A model generated the notes under the pieces. It was not told the DNA's origin. It saw only the letters and a program-made list of their open reading frames with translations, and ran no database searches. From the NCBI GenBank assembly GCA_035647835.1, contig DASRMS010000005.1:1-5341 (forward strand): 5,341 nt of DNA, in the 5' to 3' direction. The stretch is from UBA9865 sp035647835 (lineage in GTDB: Bacteria; Bacillota; Dethiobacteria; Dethiobacterales; Dethiobacteraceae). The position numbers were made by a program, and so were the translations under genes. How positions within the stretch are numbered: position 1 is the stretch's first letter; every line of letters starts with the position of its first letter. Shown in pieces: positions 1 through 4,210 of the stretch.

Positions 1-158
1 AACAAGGCCACAATCCCGCCGATAACCATGCCTAAAGTCCCTAACCATATAGACAATATGAGTGGTACAGTTATAACCAGAGTTAATAAACAGCCGCATC
101 CTTGCATTTTTTCTCCCGCTCTTTGCATTTTTTTGCCTGCATTTTCTAAATCAGCCAT
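1..158 (-). CDS. Small single-pass or multi-pass membrane protein, C-terminus outside window
   Basis: The frame is open from an ATG at 158 to the window edge (52 complete codons), so the gene is partial at its C-terminus. The ATG follows a G-rich Shine-Dalgarno stretch (GGGGGGGAG, 162-170) by 3 bases. The N-terminus is a short polar helix holding two near-identical heptads (AGKKMQR, AGEKMQG, residues 7-20), followed by a Cys-Gly-Cys. A long hydrophobic stretch from about residue 24 onward (starting LLTLVITVPLIL) must be at least one membrane segment. No signal-peptidase site or lipobox is evident. I do not recognise the family. The gene lies beyond the accessory operon's terminator, so it is probably a separate unit and could be phage or host. 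That it is a real gene is fairly likely; its function is unknown. Confidence 0.6.
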   Translation of the reverse strand, partial: MADLENAGKKMQRAGEKMQGCGCLLTLVITVPLILSIWLGTLGMVIGGIVAL

Positions 159-352
159 AAACTCCCCCCCTTATTTTTACCTTACCATAATTCGGACGAG
201 CTTACAAGTTCAGCTTTACCGGCGGCCTTCCAGATCGTATTCTTTAATGCACTACATAAAAATCCCCGCTTTCTAACAGGTATAATCACCTTAGGCACAT
301 TTAAAAAAGCTCGTACAGGGCAATTGTGGGCTTCGTTTTTTCGCATTTTGGG
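159..352. other. Intergenic stretch between accessory operon and membrane-protein gene
   Basis: About 190 bases with no gene I can defend. On the minus strand a 54-codon frame runs from an ATG at 346 to a TAA at 182-184. It has no Shine-Dalgarno sequence and begins right after the U-tract of the preceding terminator. An 8-bp inverted pair (ACGAGCTT at 195-202, AAGCTCGT at 307-314) encloses most of the region and could be chance. I found no convincing promoter for the membrane-protein gene: a TTGTAA has only a poor -10 (TAAGGT) at 17-bp spacing. Confidence 0.4.
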
Positions 353-380
353 CAAAAAAATAAGCCCCTTGCTTGGGGCT
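353..380 (-). terminator. Rho-independent terminator of the three-gene accessory operon
   Basis: On the minus strand AGCCCC (375-380) pairs with GGGGCT (363-368) around a 6-base loop, followed by TTATTTTTTT. The 5' arm overlaps the TAG stop (379-381) of the 45-residue gene, so the transcript ends immediately after coding. The stem is only 6 bp but G+C-rich. Confidence 0.8.
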
Positions 381-516
381 AGGATTTGATATATCTGTCG
401 TATTCTTCGGCCGTCATCCTATATTTGATTAGCACATCTTCCCCTGTCCTAGTGCTACATTCTTCGCAGTTTTCTTTATTGACTATAGCATAGCAGCAAT
501 CGGCGCATTTTTTCAA
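379..516 (-). CDS. 45-residue CxxC/CxxC zinc-ribbon-like protein (TTG start)
   Basis: Short gene read from TTG at 516 to TAG at 379-381. AAGGA at 527-531, inside the end of the preceding gene, sits 10 bases before the TTG. No ATG lies near the 5' end; the only in-frame ATG is at residue 34. The protein opens MKKCADCC and carries C4-x2-C7 (plus C8) and C17-x2-C20, a spacing that suits a single small zinc ribbon or knuckle. The C-terminal half is charged and probably helical (MTAEEYDRYI). It follows the 104-residue gene by 7 bases, making it third in the operon. Small zinc-finger proteins of this kind are common among phage accessory genes and often bind nucleic acid or a protein partner, but I cannot name the family. 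The cysteine pattern and RBS support a real gene; its role is unknown. Confidence 0.7.
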   Translation of the reverse strand: MKKCADCCYAIVNKENCEECSTRTGEDVLIKYRMTAEEYDRYIKS

Positions 517-523
517 TGTCAGG

Positions 524-838
524 CTATCCTTGTTCAACTTCAACGCTTCCCCTTTCGCCTATTGTCCGTTCGCAAAGTTTCTCTGCTGCATCATGCGCCT
601 CTTTATATGTACTGTACCACCTTGTTTGTCTGCTCTCCATATTGCCCATATCGTCTTTAACAATACCTCGATATTTTGTCATTTCTTCACCTTCTCTCAT
701 TTTTTTAATTAAATCCTTTATTGCTTCGTGCTCCTTATCTGTCACATATACCGACCGTGCTTTCCGTCCCGTGGAGGGGCGGCCAGCTCCTTCACGTTTA
801 CCGCCCCATTCTGCGTCTTGTTTAGGCATATTAGGCAT
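524..838 (-). CDS. 104-residue GGxREGAGRP protein with ribbon-helix-helix-like segment
   Basis: The ATG at 838 is chosen over an upstream TTG at 904, which would overlap the previous gene by 74 bases. AAAGG lies 11 bases before this ATG. A second ATG at 829 is in a duplicated ATGCCTAA and is also possible (101 residues). Residues 12-21 are GGKREGAGRP, a basic Gly/Arg/Pro motif frequent at the N-terminus of small phage proteins. Next come a short strand (RSVYVT, 28-33) and a helix (about 34-48), the strand-helix start of a ribbon-helix-helix fold. A separate C-terminal part (about 60-100) has an Ala-rich helix with a Cys (EAHDAAEKLC) and ends acidic. The start overlaps the 75-residue gene's stop by 8 bases, implying translational coupling. 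It is the best candidate in the window for a DNA-binding regulator, perhaps of its own promoter. That role is inference; the canonical second RHH helix is not obvious. Confidence 0.75.
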   Translation of the reverse strand: MPNMPKQDAEWGGKREGAGRPSTGRKARSVYVTDKEHEAIKDLIKKMREGEEMTKYRGIVKDDMGNMESRQTRWYSTYKEAHDAAEKLCERTIGERGSVEVEQG

Positions 839-1058
839 AACTGTTATAACCTTTGCCGAACCTTTTTGCAAGCTCTTCAATTTCTTTTGGGCACCCTGGG
901 CCAACTCTTAAGTCAAAGCTCATTGTTTCGCGGTTCAGGTTCATCATGCGCTCCTGTATTTCTCTTTTTAGCTCCTCGTTGCTAAACAACTTAACTGCTG
1001 CTTCCCTAAACTCATTGGCCTTGCTACCGTCGATATGGTACGCTGCGTATCTTTTCAT
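831..1058 (-). CDS. 75-residue hypothetical protein, first gene of accessory operon
   Basis: ATG at 1058 follows AAAGGGG (1068-1074) by 9 bases and lies about 25 bases downstream of the predicted transcription start of a full-consensus promoter. The protein is soluble and charged, with no signal peptide or membrane segment. Residues about 12-45 look like one or two amphipathic helices rich in Lys, Glu and Arg (ELKREIQERMM). A Gly/Pro break (VGPGCP) follows, then another short helix (EIEELAKRF) and a Gly/Tyr-rich tail. I do not recognise a family and see no helix-turn-helix or catalytic motif. Its TAA stop overlaps the start of the next gene by 8 bases. Context suggests a prophage accessory (moron-type) protein expressed independently of the late genes. 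Existence is well supported by promoter, RBS and overlap; function is unknown. Confidence 0.75.
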   Translation of the reverse strand: MKRYAAYHIDGSKANEFREAAVKLFSNEELKREIQERMMNLNRETMSFDLRVGPGCPKEIEELAKRFGKGYNSYA

Positions 1059-1080
1059 TTTTTTAATCCCCTTTCCTTAT

Positions 1081-1132
1081 CTTGATTTAATTATAGCATT
1101 ATCAAGCTTGATTGTCAACATATAAAATCAAG
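1081..1132 (-). promoter_or_regulatory. Two abutting 26-bp inverted repeats: candidate operator
   Basis: Four half-sites form CTTGAT-N14-ATCAAG twice in tandem, at 1081-1106 and 1107-1132. One repeat encloses the -10 element and the other the -35 element. At their junction they create the perfect 12-bp palindrome ATCAAGCTTGAT (1101-1112), which lies inside the promoter spacer. The half-sites of each repeat are 20 bp apart centre to centre, about two helical turns. This geometry is what a dimeric repressor blocking RNA polymerase would use. The protein that binds is unknown; the 104-residue product or a prophage repressor outside the window are candidates. Confidence 0.7.
1090..1118 (-). promoter_or_regulatory. 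Full-consensus sigma-70/sigma-A promoter of the accessory operon
   Basis: On the minus strand TTGACA (1113-1118) and TATAAT (1090-1095) both match consensus exactly, with the optimal 17-bp spacer (1096-1112). TG one base before the -10 gives an extended -10. Predicted start is near 1083, leaving a leader of about 25 bases before the ATG at 1058. It is the only strong promoter I found in the window. Confidence 0.9.
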
Positions 1133-1161
1133 TTTTTTAAGTTTTTTTCAACTTTTTTTTT
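1133..1161 (-). promoter_or_regulatory. Phased A-tracts upstream of -35 (UP-element-like)
   Basis: On the minus strand runs of 9, 7 and 6 adenines (plus positions 1153-1161, 1142-1148, 1133-1138) lie directly upstream of the -35 region, with centres about 12 and 9.5 bp apart. This is close to helical phasing, as in bent DNA or UP elements that contact the RNA polymerase alpha subunit. Part of the tract could equally be the tail of the endolysin terminator's flank. Confidence 0.45.
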
Positions 1162-1169
1162 AAAAATGC

Positions 1170-1205
1170 AAAAAAAAATAAGCCCCCAGCCAAAAGGCCA
1201 GGGGC
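1170..1205 (-). terminator. Strong rho-independent terminator of the lysis cassette
   Basis: On the minus strand the arms at 1196-1205 (GCCCCTGGCC) and 1182-1191 (GGCTGGGGGC) form a 10-bp stem with two G-U pairs and a TTTT loop. A long U-tract (TTATTTTTTTTT) follows. It lies 14 bases beyond the endolysin stop and separates late transcription from the accessory promoter. Confidence 0.93.
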
Positions 1206-1219
1206 GCTATATCGCTATG

Positions 1220-2293
1220 CTATTGTAATATTAAATCCTTTACATTGACTGCCGCCACTACTACACCGCCATAGGTGACTACCGCCCGGCTACCCTTTAG
1301 CTCTGACACGATGCTAATACGATTTCTTGCGGTGGAGCTGATAGTCTGCTTACTATTTAAGTCTTTAGCTCCGGCTTTAATCTTTACCTTGCTACCGACT
1401 TTGATTGTAGGCTTCGGCTCCGGCTTCGGTGGTGCAGCCGGCTGTCCCGACTTCGTGGTTATATACACATCATAGTCGGCCGCCTTAAGTTTTTTAGCCA
1501 GTGCAATGGCATTCTCCTGCTTGGCAAAAGCGCCAGTCTGCACTTTGTAAAGCCCATCTGATTCTACGATATACGTGTCGTAGCCTTCTTTTTCGAGCTT
1601 ATCCGCAAGCCTGTCTGCATTGTCGCGGTGCTTAAATGCTCCCGTCTGGACGCGGTAGAGCCTGACTGCTGATTGTTCTGGCTTTTCTACAGGCTTCTTA
1701 ATGGCGGGGTATGCTTCTAGCAGTCCCGCAAGTATGCCTTCCGCTATCTTCTGTCTAAATGCCGGTGTCTTTAACTTTGCTTCTTCTTCCGGGTTACTGT
1801 GGAATCCTGTTTCCATGAGCAATGTCGGCATGTTGGCAAGCCGAATATCTGCGTAATAATCCATGCCATAGATTGGGCTAGTCTTGTTTGTGACAGTTTT
1901 GGTTTTTGTCCCTCTGTCTACCATACCAGTATTAGATACTACATTCTTTTGCACGATAGTAGCCACTCGTTTAGCTTCTGCTGCATCCTTGGTGCCCCAC
2001 TCGTTGCGTTTGGTATGATAGATTTCCGTACCTTCTGCGGTCTTACCACCTGCGTTAGTATGCAAAGAAATGTACAGATCACCATCCCATTTATTAGCTA
2101 GCTCAGCGCGATCATATAGCTCTAAAGTCTTATCAGTTTCACGCGTCATATACACAGTAGCGACGCTGTGAGCCTGTAGCAGGGCTTTTAGTCGCAAACC
2201 TATGTCTAGTACCCCGTCGGCTTCAATGTACCCCGTAGGGCCTACATTGCTTCGATACTTGCCGCCATGGCCGGGGTTAAGTACTATCCTCAT
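1220..2293 (-). CDS. Phage endolysin: N-acetylmuramoyl-L-alanine amidase (Amidase_3) with SPOR domain
   Basis: A 357-residue zinc amidase that would cut the bond between MurNAc and L-alanine of the stem peptide at the end of the lytic cycle. Residues 1-195 are the Amidase_3 domain: NPGHGG with zinc ligand H9, E24, H78 in SLHTNAGG, and catalytic E161 in METGFHSNP. Two near-identical half-repeats (YRVQTGAF near 213, YKVQTGAF near 249, each with NA..LA.KL and YD.YI) form one SPOR domain, a fold known to bind glycan strands stripped of stem peptides. A Pro/Lys linker (about 284-296) leads to a beta-rich, SH3-like C-terminus. There is no signal peptide, so export depends on the holin. ATG at 2293 has an excellent RBS, AGGGAGGT (2302-2309, 8-base spacing), inside the last codons of the holin gene. 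The family call is near certain; the layout resembles Bacillus CwlC-type amidases. Confidence 0.95.
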   Translation of the reverse strand: MRIVLNPGHGGKYRSNVGPTGYIEADGVLDIGLRLKALLQAHSVATVYMTRETDKTLELYDRAELANKWDGDLYISLHTNAGGKTAEGTEIYHTKRNEWGTKDAAEAKRVATIVQKNVVSNTGMVDRGTKTKTVTNKTSPIYGMDYYADIRLANMPTLLMETGFHSNPEEEAKLKTPAFRQKIAEGILAGLLEAYPAIKKPVEKPEQSAVRLYRVQTGAFKHRDNADRLADKLEKEGYDTYIVESDGLYKVQTGAFAKQENAIALAKKLKAADYDVYITTKSGQPAAPPKPEPKPTIKVGSKVKIKAGAKDLNSKQTISSTARNRISIVSELKGSRAVVTYGGVVVAAVNVKDLILQ

Positions 2294-2295
2294 TA

Positions 2296-2694
2296 CTACT
2301 TACCTCCCTTACTTTTTAACTGTTCCAACGCATCAGTTATTCCTGGAGGTACCAGCACACCGATCTTGCCCAGGTTTTCTAAAATCGAAATGCCTTCGTT
2401 AGCAATGTAGAACCAGATGGCCAAATTCCGCAGGATCTCCTGCCCGATCACAATGTCAAGCATGGTAGCAACTGCCACCGGCACGAACAGCATGATTTTT
2501 TTAACAATGCCCCAGAACCCCTTATATGAGCTAACCTCTTTACGATGAAACGCAGCGACAACACCAGAAATATAATCTAATACAACGAGTACTACAAGAA
2601 CCTGCAGAGCCACGTCCCAGCCTCCTAATAGCGTAGACAGGGCTCCAAGCACCACGGCCACTGCCGCCTTTAGTATGATTAATCCTTTCTCCAT
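2296..2694 (-). CDS. Phage holin, toxin-secretion/phage-lysis holin family (Phage_holin_4_1 / TIGR01593)
   Basis: 132-residue membrane protein that would form pores in the host inner membrane and release the endolysin encoded 2 bases downstream. It has hydrophobic segments at about residues 7-23, 27-47 and 65-83 and a weaker one near 88-104. It carries the family signatures DYISGVVAA, a KK before the third segment, NEGISILEN and GVLVPPG, and ends in a basic tail. The start is ATG at 2694, preceded 8 bases earlier by AAGGGGG (2703-2709). A GTG at 2721 in the same frame has no RBS and abuts the upstream hairpin, so it is rejected. The stop is TAG. With the amidase this is a standard Gram-positive phage lysis cassette. 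Confidence 0.93.
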   Translation of the reverse strand: MEKGLIILKAAVAVVLGALSTLLGGWDVALQVLVVLVVLDYISGVVAAFHRKEVSSYKGFWGIVKKIMLFVPVAVATMLDIVIGQEILRNLAIWFYIANEGISILENLGKIGVLVPPGITDALEQLKSKGGK

Positions 2695-2722
2695 TACAGT
2701 AACCCCCTTGCTTTTTTGCACT

Positions 2723-2746
2723 AAAAAACCGGCTACTTGGCCGGCT
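2723..2746 (-). terminator. Hairpin terminator or attenuator between tail and lysis genes
   Basis: On the minus strand a 7-bp stem (AGCCGGC at 2740-2746 with GCCGGTT at 2727-2733, one G-U pair) and 6-base loop is followed by a run of T (2723-2728). Only about 28 bases separate it from the holin ATG, too few for a promoter. The plus strand also has a T-rich flank (2747-2755), so weak bidirectional function is possible. Confidence 0.75.
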
Positions 2747-2758
2747 GCTCTTTTTACT

Positions 2759-3637
2759 TTACTGACTCACTGACGTATATCCCTCAACCAGCACAATCAT
2801 TTTACCCAAGCCCTCATTCACTGCATAGTTCGCTTCAGTTCCTGCGTCTGTGGTTTCTACATAAAAGGTTCTTCGCATACCCGATGATAGGTAGTTAGTT
2901 AAGTCTCCACTTCTTATCTGTATCTTATTAGAGGTGTTATTAGGATCTGTACCACTGTAAGCAAGCGTCGGGCTCCAAGCTGATACCCCAAGCACAGCAC
3001 TTGTAATGTTTACACCTGACCGCCAGAGGACCTGCGAATCTCCGCTATTCGCTGTTCGATAATGGTAACCTTCGGTGCCATCCGAGTGGTATAATCTCAA
3101 ATTACGAGATTGCTTCCACTTTGTAGGGTGTGACCCTAACCCCGCGGGATTGTCATAAAACATCGGCATGGCATACAGGTAAATTGTCGCTCTCGTTACG
3201 GTGAAGTTATCAGGTATGAAAACCGTAACACCCATACGCCCCTTTGTAAGCTCCCACTCCATTAAGCCTAATGAACTCCAACCTCCGCTATCGCCCCAAC
3301 TGCCGCCGCCGCTACTCTCAAACTGAAACACCGACAGCACTCCCTGCCCCCCAACGACTATATCCCCACCTACCCACACATCACCGGAGAACTTACCCGT
3401 GATGGCAGCTAAATCCTCCACCGCAAGCATTTCAGCGACAATGGATTTTGCCCTAATAAGCTCCGTGTTAAGAAAACCACCAATTATTATGGTGTCTCCT
3501 AGCATGGCCACTTGAACCTGATCGGAATACGCAAGTCTGCCCAGGTCTTTGTTTAGCTGTTCGCGCAGGTATGCTATTTTGTAATTTACTGATTCGGGGT
3601 TATTATAACTCCTTGCCACTTGTAGCCAGATTGGCAT
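2759..3637 (-). CDS. Phage tail-tip / fibre-like structural protein
   Basis: 292 residues. ATG at 3637 has AGGTGAT (3641-3647) 3 bases upstream, and the previous tail gene ends 45 bases away. The N-terminus (about 10-40) is charged and helical. Residues about 43-85 show the pattern seen in siphovirus tail-tip proteins, a hydrophobic beta segment (TIIIGGFLNTELI) followed by AKSIVAEML and AVEDLAAI. A Gly/Ser-rich linker (about 108-120, SSGGGSWGDSGG) joins this to a C-terminal beta-rich part with many Tyr, Trp and Asn, typical of surface or receptor-binding modules. There is no enzymatic motif. Position between the Tal-like protein and the holin fits a baseplate or receptor-binding component. 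Structural role is likely; receptor and exact place in the virion are unknown. Confidence 0.75.
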   Translation of the reverse strand: MPIWLQVARSYNNPESVNYKIAYLREQLNKDLGRLAYSDQVQVAMLGDTIIIGGFLNTELIRAKSIVAEMLAVEDLAAITGKFSGDVWVGGDIVVGGQGVLSVFQFESSGGGSWGDSGGWSSLGLMEWELTKGRMGVTVFIPDNFTVTRATIYLYAMPMFYDNPAGLGSHPTKWKQSRNLRLYHSDGTEGYHYRTANSGDSQVLWRSGVNITSAVLGVSAWSPTLAYSGTDPNNTSNKIQIRSGDLTNYLSSGMRRTFYVETTDAGTEANYAVNEGLGKMIVLVEGYTSVSQ

Positions 3638-3682
3638 TTTATCACCTGCCTTTGCGACGCATTATTGTCCTAATATGTCGTA

Positions 3683-4210
3683 TTACTCTATTGCTTCTAT
3701 AGCAAACCAGATATTGTACCAATCTGTTACGTTTAGGCTACCCCCAGATGTTTGCATAGCAAATATTTCAAAATAGTCACCCGCTACCACCTCTAAAACT
3801 GGGGACACTACGTGGGCTATTGCGCCTGTTCCACTAACAGGTATTACGGTAGCTGTTGCTCTGCCGTTATAATTACCGTTTCCATTTTTATATATATATA
3901 CTTCTCGTTTACCCGTTGTGTTTTCCTGAAAACCTACACTAGCTTTAACTATTATTTTATTAACTCCCGACGGGATAGTGAGTCTTGTTGGGAGTCCTGC
4001 ACTATATATATTACCAATATTGTAGACTACATCTGTCCATGTTAAAGCTGTCGCAGTATTATGAGGGATAGATTGTGCAGTACCCTTTCTTAACAATGCA
4101 CCTTTAAAAGCTTTTTCTGCCAAGTACGTATCTAACGCATCCCAGTTCTGGTTTCGACCCGCCAGATCGTCCTCGATTTTATTGATCATACTTTCTTTAT
4201 ATAAAGCCAT
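3683..4210 (-). CDS. Phage tail protein with C1q/TNF-like jelly-roll C-terminus
   Basis: 175 residues. The ATG at 4210 shares its A with the TGA of the upstream gene (TGATG overlap), and GAGGTG (4216-4221) lies 5 bases before it. An in-frame GTG one codon earlier is too close to the RBS. Residues 1-30 hold a motif recurrent at phage tail-protein N-termini (KIEDDLAGRNQNWDALDTYL), probably the attachment segment. From about residue 40 to the end is a beta-sandwich pattern: GTAQSIPHNT, then IPSGVNKIIVKASVGF, YIYKNG, and VVAGDYFEIFAMQTSGG, as in C1q-like domains that trimerise on phage fibres. Translational coupling to the Tal-like gene suggests matched expression. G+C is clearly lower than its neighbours and a (TA)n run lies at 3889-3899, hinting at a swapped-in module. 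The domain call is by pattern, not search. Confidence 0.75.
   Translation of the reverse strand: MALYKESMINKIEDDLAGRNQNWDALDTYLAEKAFKGALLRKGTAQSIPHNTATALTWTDVVYNIGNIYSAGLPTRLTIPSGVNKIIVKASVGFQENTTGKREVYIYKNGNGNYNGRATATVIPVSGTGAIAHVVSPVLEVVAGDYFEIFAMQTSGGSLNVTDWYNIWFAIEAIE

Noticed and set aside
28..276. Plus-strand open frames across the window, including 28-276, 516-911 and 1799-2101.
   Set aside because: All lie antisense to well-supported minus-strand genes or lack an RBS, and their translations show no domain pattern.
281..286. Plus-strand TATAAT as a promoter.
   Set aside because: No -35 element at suitable spacing (AAAAAT region only) and no plus-strand gene downstream.
182..346. 54-codon minus-strand frame (ATG at 346, TAA at 182-184).
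   Set aside because: No Shine-Dalgarno sequence, begins directly behind a terminator U-tract, and no recognisable composition; an open frame of this length is plausible by chance.
524..904. TTG at 904 as the start of the 104-residue gene.
   Set aside because: Would overlap the preceding gene by 74 bases and lacks support; the ATG at 838 fits the operon spacing better.
379..2298. Frequent TAG stops (holin, amidase, 104- and 45-residue genes) as a hint of stop-codon recoding.
   Set aside because: TAA and TGA are also used, and the TAG stops fit expected protein ends, with terminators or the next gene directly after.
3638..3682. Possible six-codon leader peptide (ATG CGT ... TGA) before the 292-residue tail gene.
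   Set aside because: Its stop falls on the RBS of the real gene and there is no attenuator structure; probably chance.
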